Positions 1 through 8,371 of a stretch of 64,000 nt of DNA are shown here, one piece after another. The translations under genes were made by a program, and so were the position numbers. Source of the stretch: Bradyrhizobium australiense (lineage in GTDB: Bacteria > Pseudomonadota > Alphaproteobacteria > Rhizobiales > Xanthobacteraceae); the NCBI RefSeq assembly GCF_013114825.1, contig NZ_JAAVLX010000004.1, positions 558,001-622,000 of the forward strand, read 5' to 3'. Numbering within the stretch: the first letter of the stretch is position 1; the number at the start of each line of letters is the position of its first letter. The notes beneath the pieces are model-generated. The model saw only the letters and a program-made list of their open reading frames with translations, made no database searches and was not told the origin of the DNA.

Positions 1-499
1 CGATGCCACCGGTCGGGCAGACCCTGATACTCGGAAACGGCCCCGCCAGCGCCCGAAGTGCCTTGATACCGCCGGACTGTTCCGCTGGGAAGAATTTAAC
101 GATGTCGAAGCCGGCCGCCAGCGCCTGCATCAGCTCGGAAGCGGTCGCGACCCCCGGGGCAAACGGCAGGTCGGTTCCAGCAGCAGCCTTCAAAAGCTCC
201 GGCGTCGCACCCGGGCTGATGCCGAATTTGGCCCCGAGTGCCTTCGCCCTTGCGAGATCGTCGGCGTTCAGGATCGTACCGATGCCAACGATTGCTTCCG
301 GCACCTCTGATATCATGGCCTTGGCGGCGTCAGCGGCGACCGGCGTCCGCAGGGTGACCTCCAGCACACGCACCCCACCCGCAACCAGCGCGCGCGCAAG
401 TGGCACCGCGTCCTCGAACCGCTCGATCGTGAGCACGGGGATGACGATCGCGGACTTGAAGATGGCGGCGAGTTTTTCCTGCCGGGAAGCTGCGGTCAT
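1..499 (-). CDS. eda: KDPG/KHG aldolase, partial at window edge
   Basis: 2-keto-3-deoxy-6-phosphogluconate aldolase, which cleaves KDPG to pyruvate and glyceraldehyde-3-phosphate in the cytoplasm. The visible part begins at an ATG at 499 and shows the family landmarks: IPVLTIERF near residue 20, EVTLRTP (Glu47), the GIGTIL loop, and IVKFFPAE with the Schiff-base lysine at about residue 135. The C-terminus lies outside the window. The start overlaps the kdgK stop by 4 bases (ATGA), so the two are translationally coupled and act in sequence. Family identity is clear; the natural substrate could be KDPG or a related 2-keto-3-deoxy acid phosphate. Confidence 0.95.
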   Translation of the reverse strand, partial: MTAASRQEKLAAIFKSAIVIPVLTIERFEDAVPLARALVAGGVRVLEVTLRTPVAADAAKAMISEVPEAIVGIGTILNADDLARAKALGAKFGISPGATPELLKAAAGTDLPFAPGVATASELMQALAAGFDIVKFFPAEQSGGIKALRALAGPFPSIRVCPTGGI

Positions 500-1443
500 G
501 GCGATGCCTTGTGAGAGGTAGCGGGAACCATACCGGGCGGCATCGCCGCACGCGGGATGATCGCCCCAGGATGGCATACCACAACCCCGGCGAGGCGGTG
601 TCCCGCCCGCGCGGCTTCGATCGGGTCCGCGCCCAGAAGGCGCGCGGCAACGTAGGCAGCGGCAAAACTGTCGCCGGCCGCCGTGGTATCGACGACGGGC
701 GCTTTCAGCGGCTCGGCCTTCACTGGATGAAGTGTGCCCTGAATACGAAGAAGGCTCGCCGGCTCCGAAAGCTTCAACACCACCTCCGCGCCCGGAATCC
801 GCGCCAGCAAGGCGTCATTGCTTTCGCCGGGATAGAGCGGCAGCAGGTCCTCGGTGGACGCCAGCACGATATCGGCTGCGGCAAAAGCCTCCTGGAAAAC
901 GGAGCGCGCGACGTCGAGATCGGGCCAACCGCGGGCGCGGAAATTAGTGTCGAAGGCGAAACGGGCTCCCAATTCACGCGCACGCTTCAGCGCCGCAAAC
1001 AGCCGCGCCCGGCCTTCCCCGCCGTAAAGCGACAGCGTGATCGCCGAGAGATAGATGGTGTCGTAATTCGACAGGGAACTCAGGACATCCGGCGTCTGCG
1101 GCAAATCCATCAGGCTGCGCGCGGCGGCGCTGTCGCGCCAGTGGAAGAACCGGCGTTCACCTTTGTCGTCGGTCTCGATCATATAGAGACCGGGCAGCTT
1201 GCCCGGTAGCCGCGCCACGCGCGCTGTGCCGACGCCTTCCGCCGCCCAACCTGCTATCATCTCGTCGCTGAGCGTATCGTCGCCAAGCGCGGTGATGTAG
1301 TCGGCGCCGACACCGAGGCGGGCGAGATAGACGGCGGTGTTAAGGGTATCGCCGCCATAGCCGCGCGAATACAGGCCAGCCTTAGTCCCTTGGGCCTGCT
1401 TCAGCTCGATCATGCATTCGCCAATGCAGGCTACTCTGCTCAT
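496..1443 (-). CDS. kdgK: 2-keto-3-deoxygluconate kinase (PfkB family)
   Basis: PfkB-family sugar kinase of 315 residues, the usual size. It opens with CIGECMIEL, has the YGGDTLNTAVYLARLG substrate loop near residue 30, and ends with the DTTAAGDSFAAAY anion-hole/catalytic-base motif near residue 250. It is expected to phosphorylate 2-keto-3-deoxygluconate at O6 with ATP, making the substrate for the downstream aldolase, with which it shares an ATGA overlap. Its place between a dehydrogenase gene and eda fits a pathway that reaches 2-keto-3-deoxy sugar acids without prior phosphorylation. Exact stereochemistry of the substrate cannot be read from sequence. Confidence 0.93.
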   Translation of the reverse strand: MSRVACIGECMIELKQAQGTKAGLYSRGYGGDTLNTAVYLARLGVGADYITALGDDTLSDEMIAGWAAEGVGTARVARLPGKLPGLYMIETDDKGERRFFHWRDSAAARSLMDLPQTPDVLSSLSNYDTIYLSAITLSLYGGEGRARLFAALKRARELGARFAFDTNFRARGWPDLDVARSVFQEAFAAADIVLASTEDLLPLYPGESNDALLARIPGAEVVLKLSEPASLLRIQGTLHPVKAEPLKAPVVDTTAAGDSFAAAYVAARLLGADPIEAARAGHRLAGVVVCHPGAIIPRAAMPPGMVPATSHKASP

Positions 1444-1476
1444 AACCGCATCCGCGCGACTTAGCGTGAGACAACG

Positions 1477-2463
1477 TCAGGCCGCAAACTTGCCGCCAAG
1501 CTCATCCTCGATGTGGATGCGAATGATGTCGTCGAACGTCTTTTCCGCGGTGGTGAAGCCGAGCTTCAACGCCCGGTCGGTGACGAAATCGCGCGGCCAG
1601 CCGCTGACAATACCGATGATGGTCGGATCGGGCACGCGCTTGATGCGCGCCGTGACGTTCTTGCCAGCGACGCGGTCGAGCGCTGCGATCTGTTCGCCGA
1701 CCGTTACCGATAGGCCGGGCATGCTGAGGTTACGCCGCGGTCCCATCGCATTGAGGTCCATGGTGCCGGCGTGGATCAGAAAGCCGACCGCCGATTTCGG
1801 CGAGGCGTGCCAGTGCCGCACATCCTCGGATACCGGCAGCACCGCCTCCTCACCCGCGAGCGGCTCGCGGATGATGTTGGAGAAGAAGCCAGAGGCCGCC
1901 TTGTTCGGCTTGCCCGGCCGCACGCAGATCGTGGGCAGGCGGATCGAGATGCCGTCGAGCAGGCCCTTGCGCGTGTAGTCGTTGATCAGGAGTTCGCAGA
2001 TCGACTTCTGCGTGCCATAGCTGGTCAGCGGTGTATGGAAGAATTCGTCGCCGATCTTTTCCGGAAACGGCGCGCCGAACACCGCGATCGAGGACGTGAA
2101 CACCAGCCGCGGCTTGTAGCCGCCGCCGGCGTGGCGGATGGCATCGATCAAGTATCGCGTACCGTCGAGATTGATCCGGTAGCCCTTGTCGAACTCGGCC
2201 TCGGCCTCGCCGGACACGATCGCGGCGAGGTGAAAGATCACCTCCGGCCGATGCGCGATCAGCGGTTCCGCCGCGCCGGGATCGGCAAAGTCGGAGGCCA
2301 CGACGCTGATCGGGATCGACGCGTTTGCGGGCTTGGCGGGCACCACTACGTCCTGCAGGGTCATGCGGGTGATGTCGTGCTTGCCGAGGCGGCCGTCGCG
2401 CAACAGCCGTTCGGTCAGCTTGCGGCCCACCATGCCGGCGGCGCCGAGAATCAGAATGTGCAA
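1477..2463 (-). CDS. denD: NAD-dependent epimerase/dehydratase, DenD-like
   Basis: Extended short-chain dehydrogenase of 328 residues. The Rossmann motif GAAGMVG lies at residues 7-13, the HLAAIVSG segment near 80, and the YGTQK catalytic Tyr/Lys pair near 150. Closest in my memory to D-erythronate dehydrogenase DenD, which oxidises four-carbon sugar acids with NAD; UDP-sugar epimerase-like activity is the alternative. It lies 33 bases upstream of kdgK on the same strand and 49 bases downstream of the permease genes, so it probably belongs to one sugar-acid transcript. The family is certain, the denD name moderately so. Confidence 0.85.
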   Translation of the reverse strand: MHILILGAAGMVGRKLTERLLRDGRLGKHDITRMTLQDVVVPAKPANASIPISVVASDFADPGAAEPLIAHRPEVIFHLAAIVSGEAEAEFDKGYRINLDGTRYLIDAIRHAGGGYKPRLVFTSSIAVFGAPFPEKIGDEFFHTPLTSYGTQKSICELLINDYTRKGLLDGISIRLPTICVRPGKPNKAASGFFSNIIREPLAGEEAVLPVSEDVRHWHASPKSAVGFLIHAGTMDLNAMGPRRNLSMPGLSVTVGEQIAALDRVAGKNVTARIKRVPDPTIIGIVSGWPRDFVTDRALKLGFTTAEKTFDDIIRIHIEDELGGKFAA

Positions 2464-2512
2464 GACCCGTCTCCTTTTTGAACCCTGTTATCAGACCCGG
2501 GCCTTAAAGCGC

Positions 2513-3448
2513 TCACTCTTTCACGGCTCCCGTCATGGCCGACACATAGTGCTCGACGAAGAAGGCGTAAAGGATAACGAGCGGCAAGGAGCCCGCCAGC
2601 GCGCCCGCCATCAGCGAGCCCCAGCGGTAGATGTCGCCGTCGACGAACTCGTTGACGATCGCGACCGGCACCGTCTTGTTGGAGGTCGATTGCAGGAAGG
2701 TCAGCGCATAGATGAACTCGTTCCAGCACAGCGTGAAGCAGAAGATGAACGCCGAGATCAGGCCCGGGATCGCCAGCGGCAGCACGATCTTGATCAGGAT
2801 CTGCCAGCGGCTGGCGCCGTCGATCAACGCGCATTCCTCCAGTTCGAACGGGATGGTTTTAAAGTACCCCATCAACAGCCAGGTCGAGAACGGGATCAGG
2901 ATGGTCGGATAGGTCAGGATCAGCGCCAGCGGCGAATCGAACAGGCCGTACTGGAACACCACGGTCGCCAGCGGAATGAACAGGATCGACGGCGGCACCA
3001 GATAGGCCAGGAAGATCAGGCCGCCGACCAGGTTGGCACCCTTGTAACGGAGCCGGACGATGGCATAGGCGGCGAGCACGCTCGCGATGATCGACAGGAT
3101 GGTGGCGCAAACCGCGACATACATCGTGTTCCAGAGCCAGTAGGGATAATAGCTCTCGAACAGCAATTTGTAGAAATGCTTGAAGGTAGGATTCCAGGTC
3201 CAGAACGGACTATAGGTTTCCATATCGAGCAACTGCTCGTCAGGCTTCACCGACGTCAGCGCCATCCAGTAGAACGGAAAAAGCAGGACGATGACGATGA
3301 TCGAGAGCGGCAAATAGAGCGTCACCAGCCGGCGCGGTACCGACTGCAGATAACTCATGCCTTCGCTGTGATCGTCTTTCGCAACTGTCGGTGCCGAGCC
3401 CGACAGCACGCCTTTGATATCGAGGGATCTGGTGGGCAGGTCAGTCAT
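2513..3448 (-). CDS. ABC sugar transporter permease (MalG type)
   Basis: Inner-membrane permease of 311 residues with six predicted hydrophobic segments. A cytoplasmic N-terminal extension precedes TM1 at about residues 40-60. The EAA loop that contacts the ATPase is visible as ELEECALIDGASRWQ near residue 205, and the protein ends with the family-typical YVSAMTGAVKE. It pairs with the upstream permease, whose stop it overlaps by 8 bases, to form the channel of a carbohydrate uptake system. Binding protein and ATPase genes are in the same run of minus-strand genes. The substrate is unknown; local catabolic genes suggest a sugar or sugar acid. Confidence 0.93.
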   Translation of the reverse strand: MTDLPTRSLDIKGVLSGSAPTVAKDDHSEGMSYLQSVPRRLVTLYLPLSIIVIVLLFPFYWMALTSVKPDEQLLDMETYSPFWTWNPTFKHFYKLLFESYYPYWLWNTMYVAVCATILSIIASVLAAYAIVRLRYKGANLVGGLIFLAYLVPPSILFIPLATVVFQYGLFDSPLALILTYPTILIPFSTWLLMGYFKTIPFELEECALIDGASRWQILIKIVLPLAIPGLISAFIFCFTLCWNEFIYALTFLQSTSNKTVPVAIVNEFVDGDIYRWGSLMAGALAGSLPLVILYAFFVEHYVSAMTGAVKE

Positions 3449-4400
3449 TGTTTTCTCCCTGCTGCCACTTGCGCCGCTGCAATCCGAACCACGAAATCAT
3501 GATGGCCGCGAGCAAGAACGGGATCATGGCGCTGGAAATCGCAGCGCCCTCGCCCAACTGCCCCGCGATGATCGCGCGCTGATAGGACAAGGTTGCCATC
3601 AGGTGGGTGGCATTGACCGGGCCGCCGCGCGTCATCGCCCAGATCAGCTGGAAGTCGGTAAAAGTGAAAAGCACCGAGAACGTCATCACGACAGCGATGA
3701 TCGGCGTAAGCAGCGGATAGGTAATGTGGCGGAACACCTGCCAGCGGGTGGCGCCGTCCAGAGTGGCGGCTTCATAGAGCGACGGCGACACGGTCTGCAG
3801 GCCGGCCAGCAACGTGATCGCGACAAACGGCACACCGCGCCAGATATTGGCAAAGATCACGCAGATCCGCGCCCAGGTCGTATCGCCGAGGAAATTGATG
3901 TTCTGGCTGATGATGCCGAGGTGCTTCAGCGACCACGAAATGATCGAGAATTGCGAATCGAAAATCCACCAGAACGCCAGCGCCGACAGCACGGTCGGGA
4001 CGATGAAGGGGATCAGCACCAGCGCGCGCAGCATCGCCTTGAACGGCATGTTCTCGTTCAACAGCAGCGCCAGATAGAGCCCTATGCCGAATTTGATCGC
4101 GCTGGCGACGAATGTGTAGAGAAGGGTGTTGAAGACCGAGAGCCAGAAGATCGCGTCGTCCCATAGCCACTCGTAATTCTCGGTACCGATATAGTGGCCG
4201 ACGCGGCCGATCCGGGTGTCGGTGAACGAAAGCCAGATGCCGAGACCAAGCGGATAGGCCAGGAAGAAGATCAGGAACGCCAGCGCCGGCACCATGAACC
4301 AGAAGCCCAGCCAGTTACGGTTGTGCTTGAGCTGGTCCCACGCGCTGGCCTCGCGGATTTCCGTCTTGGCGCGTCTTGGCGCGATTGCGATGTCAGCCAT
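3441..4400 (-). CDS. ABC sugar transporter permease (MalF type)
   Basis: Permease partner of 319 residues. Hydrophobic segments start at about residue 32 (NWLGFWFMVPALAFLIFF), and the EAA motif reads SLYEAATLDGATRWQVF near residue 205. The MalF-type protein normally comes first in these operons, as here: binding protein, MalF-like, MalG-like. A gap of 123 bases to the binding-protein stop leaves room for a stem-loop: an inverted GC-rich sequence around 4475-4520 could lower expression of the permeases relative to the binding protein, but I could not fold it. The product sits in the inner membrane and imports a carbohydrate. Confidence 0.93.
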   Translation of the reverse strand: MADIAIAPRRAKTEIREASAWDQLKHNRNWLGFWFMVPALAFLIFFLAYPLGLGIWLSFTDTRIGRVGHYIGTENYEWLWDDAIFWLSVFNTLLYTFVASAIKFGIGLYLALLLNENMPFKAMLRALVLIPFIVPTVLSALAFWWIFDSQFSIISWSLKHLGIISQNINFLGDTTWARICVIFANIWRGVPFVAITLLAGLQTVSPSLYEAATLDGATRWQVFRHITYPLLTPIIAVVMTFSVLFTFTDFQLIWAMTRGGPVNATHLMATLSYQRAIIAGQLGEGAAISSAMIPFLLAAIMISWFGLQRRKWQQGENND

Positions 4401-4523
4401 GCCTGATGTCCCGATTACGTCTTTGCACTGCGCATGTATCTGCCGGAAAGCCGCCCCCCTGCTTTTCCGGACTACGCCTGTAGTGACGGAGCGGACGACG
4501 GCACCGTCGTCCGCTCCGGTTCG

Positions 4524-5843
4524 TCAGCGATAAATACGCTTCAATTGCCGCTCGGCTTCCGCGACCGCGGTCTTGGCATCCTTGGCACCGGTGCAGTAGT
4601 TGGCGAACATGTCGACCACGATGAAGTCGGCGATCGCAGTCGCCGCCTTTTCGCCGGGCGTACCGATGCCCGAAGCCGGAAGCGCACGTTTGCTCGCTTG
4701 GGCAAATACCGCATTCTTCGGGTCCGCGGTCCACACCGGAGCCGAGTCGTAGGCGTTGAGTGTGTGTGTCAGATATCCGCGCGCGCCCGAAAGCCACTTC
4801 TCGTAGTTTTCCTTTTCCAGCATGAAGGCGGTAAAGGCCTTCGCCGCGTTCGGATATTTGGTGAAGTTGAACGCCAGGATCGGAACGCAGAGCTGCAGTT
4901 CGGTCGGCTTCCCGATCGGACCGACCGGCCACAGCGCGTGGTAGGTGTCCTCGGCGATATCCTTCTTGCTCGCGTCGTCCTTGGCGGCGACGTAGATCGA
5001 GATACCGTTGGACGTGCAAAACAGCTCGCCCGCGAGAAAAGCCTTGTTGTTCGAGGAGTCGTTCCAGGACGCCACGCCTGGAATGAAGGTCTCGGACAGC
5101 GCCTTGCAGTATTCCAGTGCCTTGACTGTCTCCGGCGAGTTGATGCTCACCTTGTCGTTCTTGTCGACGGTCCAGGCGTTGTGGCCCCAGAGGATCCAGT
5201 GCAGCCACGCATTGGCGTCGCCGGAGGCGTGGCCAAGCGCGAAGCCGGCCGGGGTGTTATTGGCCTTCATCGCTTTGCACATTTCAAGGAATCCCGGGAA
5301 GTCCTTCGGGAACTCCTTGAAGCCGGCCTTGTCGGTCGCCGACTTGCGATAGGTCATGTAGCCGCCGACGGTGGCTACGGGAATGCCGAGCCAGTCGTTG
5401 CCCTGCTTGCAGGTAACTGCGGCCGCTTCGGTCCATCCGCCATACTTCTTGCCGAGATAATCGGCAACGTCGTTCATCTTCAGGACCTTGGTCGGGAAGA
5501 GCTGCGGCAGCGTATGCAGGCCCCAAGCCATGTCGAGACCCGAGCCGGTGTTGGCGGCAACGGACGCCTTCGGCTGCACGTCCTCGAACGACTCCGAGAA
5601 CACGTTCATTTCGGTGCCGGTCGCGGCCTTGAACGCGGCGACCATTGCGTTGAATGCATCGTCCTCCGCCGGCACGAAGCGCTTCCAGCGCATCACGGTG
5701 AGTTTGGCGCCCTGCTCCGCCTTCCACGGCGAGGCCTGCGCCCAGGCCTTGGCGAAATCGAGCAGTGCCGGTCCGGTCAGCGCGCCGGCGGCTGCCAGCG
5801 CGGTGCCGCCTTGAAGCAGAGAGCGGCGGGTAAAGTCTTGCAT
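4524..5843 (-). CDS. ABC sugar-binding protein, Tat-type signal
   Basis: Extracellular solute-binding protein of family 1, 439 residues. The N-terminus has a twin-arginine motif (TRRSLLQGG) followed by a hydrophobic stretch and an AWAQA-type cleavage site near residue 36, so it is probably exported folded by Tat. The mature protein shows the family pattern LTVMRWKRFVPAEDDAFN near residue 48 and FNFTKYPNAAKAFTAFML near residue 330. It captures the sugar in the periplasm for the two permeases downstream. It is preceded at 55 bases by the ATPase gene, making this the second gene of the operon. Confidence 0.93.
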   Translation of the reverse strand: MQDFTRRSLLQGGTALAAAGALTGPALLDFAKAWAQASPWKAEQGAKLTVMRWKRFVPAEDDAFNAMVAAFKAATGTEMNVFSESFEDVQPKASVAANTGSGLDMAWGLHTLPQLFPTKVLKMNDVADYLGKKYGGWTEAAAVTCKQGNDWLGIPVATVGGYMTYRKSATDKAGFKEFPKDFPGFLEMCKAMKANNTPAGFALGHASGDANAWLHWILWGHNAWTVDKNDKVSINSPETVKALEYCKALSETFIPGVASWNDSSNNKAFLAGELFCTSNGISIYVAAKDDASKKDIAEDTYHALWPVGPIGKPTELQLCVPILAFNFTKYPNAAKAFTAFMLEKENYEKWLSGARGYLTHTLNAYDSAPVWTADPKNAVFAQASKRALPASGIGTPGEKAATAIADFIVVDMFANYCTGAKDAKTAVAEAERQLKRIYR

Positions 5844-5898
5844 GGTCCATCCTCCCTTTGAGTATTTTTTGGTTGTTGCTCAGCCCATTAGTTATTGC

Positions 5899-6966
5899 TC
5901 AGCCATTCAGTCGCTTGCCCGTCGTCTCGTCGAACAGATGCACGAGCGACGGATCCGGCTTGAGCCGGACCTTGTCGCCCGGACTGAATTGATGCCGCTC
6001 GCGGAATACGGCGACCACCTGCTCTCCGCCGAGCTTGGCGAAGACCTGGGTTTCCGATCCCGTCGGCTCGACCACGACGATCTCAGCCTCGGCGCCGTCA
6101 TCGGCGATGGTGAAATGCTCGGGCCGCACGCCATAGACAGCCGGCTGGCCGTCGGAATTGGCTGGTGCCGTCGCTAGCGGCAGCTTGACCCCGTTCGGGC
6201 CTTCGAACCCGGCGCTGCCGTTCGACTTCACCTTTCCTTTAAGGAAATTCATCGCCGGCGAGCCGATGAAACCCGCAACGAACTGGTTCGCCGGACTGTC
6301 GTAGAGTTCGAGCGGGGTGCCCATCTGCTCGACGATGCCGTCATGCATCACCACGATCTTGTCGGCCATCGTCATGGCCTCGATCTGGTCGTGGGTAACA
6401 TAGACCGTCGTGGTCTTGAGCCGCTGATGCAGTTCCTTGATCTCGGTGCGCATTGCCACGCGCAGCTTGGCGTCGAGGTTGGACAAGGGCTCATCGAACA
6501 GGAACACTTGCGGGTCGCGCACGATGGCGCGGCCCATAGCGACGCGTTGGCGCTGGCCGCCCGACAATTGCCGGGGATAGCGGTCGAGCAACGGGGTCAG
6601 CGCAAGGATTTCTGCGGCGCGCTTGACGCCGGTCGAGATTTCCTCGGGCTTGGCGCCGCGCAGTTTGAGCGAGAAGCCCATATTGTCGGCGACCGTCATG
6701 TGCGGATAGAGCGCATAGTTCTGGAACACCATGGCAATGTCGCGCTCTTTGGGCTGGACATTGTTGACCACGCGATCGCCGATCGAAATCGTGCCGGAGG
6801 TGATGTTTTCGAGGCCTGCGAGCATCCGCAGCAAGGTCGACTTGCCACAGCCGGAGGGGCCGACGAGCACGACGAACTCGCCATCCTCGATCGGAATCGA
6901 CACGCCGTGCAAAACTTCAAAGTTTCCGAACGACTTGCGCACGTCGCGAATCTGTACCGACGACAT
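5899..6966 (-). CDS. ABC sugar transporter ATP-binding protein (UgpC/MalK type)
   Basis: ATPase of about 355 residues powering the sugar transporter. Walker A GPSGCGKST, the signature LSGGQRQRVAMGRAIVRDP, Walker B VFLFDEPLSNLDAKLR and the switch VTHDQIEAMTMAD are all intact. The C-terminal third is the TOBE/OB-fold regulatory domain of the MalK group (YGVRPEH). I chose the ATG at 6966 (MSSVQIRDVRKSFG) because a GGGGAGAG ribosome-binding site precedes it; an upstream in-frame start at 7023 would add 19 residues without family support. First gene of the minus-strand operon, behind the operator at 7104-7117. Confidence 0.95.
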   Translation of the reverse strand: MSSVQIRDVRKSFGNFEVLHGVSIPIEDGEFVVLVGPSGCGKSTLLRMLAGLENITSGTISIGDRVVNNVQPKERDIAMVFQNYALYPHMTVADNMGFSLKLRGAKPEEISTGVKRAAEILALTPLLDRYPRQLSGGQRQRVAMGRAIVRDPQVFLFDEPLSNLDAKLRVAMRTEIKELHQRLKTTTVYVTHDQIEAMTMADKIVVMHDGIVEQMGTPLELYDSPANQFVAGFIGSPAMNFLKGKVKSNGSAGFEGPNGVKLPLATAPANSDGQPAVYGVRPEHFTIADDGAEAEIVVVEPTGSETQVFAKLGGEQVVAVFRERHQFSPGDKVRLKPDPSLVHLFDETTGKRLNG

Positions 6967-7103
6967 CGAACTCTCTCCCCTCATGTTCTGTTTTGTGGCG
7001 CCACAGACGGGCGACGACGCCATGCTGTCTTTTCGACTCTAATGCCGGAAGCCGAATTCAACGGTCATTATCATCCGCAGTTTGGCGGCTTTTAGCAATC
7101 CGA

Positions 7104-7117
7104 TGGTAGCGCTGTCA
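7104..7117. promoter_or_regulatory. Putative LacI-family operator 1
   Basis: The sequence TGGTAGCGCTGTCA is a near-perfect palindrome centred on AGCGCT. It lies in the divergent gap between the transporter operon and the LacI-family regulator gene. The same core recurs at 8228-8241 upstream of the dehydratase. LacI-family proteins typically bind such palindromes with a central CG step, so the adjacent regulator is the obvious candidate ligand. Binding is inferred. Confidence 0.75.
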
Positions 7118-7159
7118 ATAATTGTTCAAACGTCTAATCCGTTGTGATATGAGCGCAAG

Positions 7160-8191
7160 ATGGGACGAAAACAGACAAAGTCTGGCAAAATCCGCCTCAC
7201 CGAGGTCGCCAAGCTCGCTGGCGTCAGTCCAATCACGGCATCGCGTTTTTTCAGGAACCCCGAAGCGCTGTCGTTGAGCAAGCGGGAACGCGTCGACAGC
7301 GCTGTGAAGGAACTGGGTTATGTGCCCAATCTCGCCGCGCGCGCCCTCGCCTCGCACCGTACCGAAGTAATCGGCGTCGTCATTCCTTCTCTTACCAACA
7401 ACGTGTTCGCCGACGTGTTGCGCGGCATCTACGATTCTTCCGAAGGTAGCCGCTACACCATTCAACTTGCCAATACGCGCTACAGCATCCTGCAAGAGGA
7501 AAAGCTGCTGCGCCTGTTTCGGGCACAGAAGCCCGCAGGATTGATCGTCACCGGCATCAATCAGACCGCGGAATCGCGCGCCATCCTGGAATCGATGAAT
7601 TGTCCGGTCACGCAGATCATGGAGATCGGCGATAGTCCGGTCGACATGATGGTGGGCTTTTCGCATTATGACGCGGCTTCTGCGGCGATTTCGCACATCC
7701 TCGAACAGGGGCGCCGCCGCATCGGATTTCTCGGCGCGCGAATGGACCCTCGCGTGCAGCGGCGATTCGAAGGGTATCGCGATGCCATGAAGGATGCCTC
7801 TCTGTTCGACCCGAACCTCATCGTCACCACGTCAGTGCCGACGACCGTCACGCTTGGCGGAACACTGTTTGCTGACCTGCTGGCGCAGGCGCCTGACATC
7901 GATGCCGTCTTCTGCGTCAACGACGATCTTGCGCTCGGCGTCCTGTTCGAATGCCAGCGCCGCCAGATATCGGTTCCCGGCGATTTGGCCATTGTCGGCT
8001 TCAATGACCTGGAATTCACGGCCTCCGCGGTCCCCTCGCTCTCCAGTGTGCGAACCAATCGCTATGAAATGGGCCGGCACGCCGTCACAATGGTGATCGA
8101 GTCAATCGAGGGGCGTCGCCCGCAGGAGCCAATTCTCGACCTCGGTTTTCAGTTGATGGTCCGTGAGAGCTCCACGCCGCAAAGCGTTTGA
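7160..8191 (+). CDS. LacI/GalR-family transcriptional regulator
   Basis: Transcription factor of 343 residues. An N-terminal LacI helix-turn-helix (RLTEVAKLAGVSPITASRFFRNP, residues 12-34) is followed by the hinge helix NLAARALASHRT and a periplasmic-binding-protein-like effector domain (GVVIPSLTNNVFADVLRGI; CVNDDLALGVLFECQRR; GFNDLEFTASAVPSLSSVRT). It most resembles the gluconate-responsive GntR branch. It is transcribed divergently from the transporter operon and co-directionally with the dehydratase. Palindromes in front of both suggest that it controls them and possibly itself, released by a pathway intermediate. Confidence 0.95.
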   Translation: MGRKQTKSGKIRLTEVAKLAGVSPITASRFFRNPEALSLSKRERVDSAVKELGYVPNLAARALASHRTEVIGVVIPSLTNNVFADVLRGIYDSSEGSRYTIQLANTRYSILQEEKLLRLFRAQKPAGLIVTGINQTAESRAILESMNCPVTQIMEIGDSPVDMMVGFSHYDAASAAISHILEQGRRRIGFLGARMDPRVQRRFEGYRDAMKDASLFDPNLIVTTSVPTTVTLGGTLFADLLAQAPDIDAVFCVNDDLALGVLFECQRRQISVPGDLAIVGFNDLEFTASAVPSLSSVRTNRYEMGRHAVTMVIESIEGRRPQEPILDLGFQLMVRESSTPQSV

Positions 8192-8227
8192 TGTCGACGC
8201 CCAGCATGAATCGAGCCACAAGAAAAA

Positions 8228-8241
8228 TGGTAGCGCTATCT
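8228..8241. promoter_or_regulatory. Putative LacI-family operator 2
   Basis: TGGTAGCGCTATCT shares 12 of 14 positions with operator 1 at 7104-7117. It lies 37 bases after the regulator gene and 131 bases before the dehydratase start, where a promoter for the plus-strand catabolic genes would be expected. The repetition of the same palindrome at two promoters of one pathway is good evidence for a shared regulator. Confidence 0.72.
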
Positions 8242-8371
8242 TTTCCGCCGAACTAAGATCGTGCTGCTCAAATGAAGACGGGCAAGCGCGTTGCAGCCGG
8301 TGAAATTTTCGGCATCGTGGATCGTTGCCGTGATTTAAGCCGGCCACGCGTTTGCAGTGCGGGAGGAACCA

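Noticed and set aside
2333..3502. Long plus-strand frame of 389 codons opposite the permease and dehydrogenase genes
   Set aside because: Composition is Arg/Gln/Asp-rich and low-complexity, as expected for antisense of high-GC genes; the minus strand encodes clear transporter proteins.
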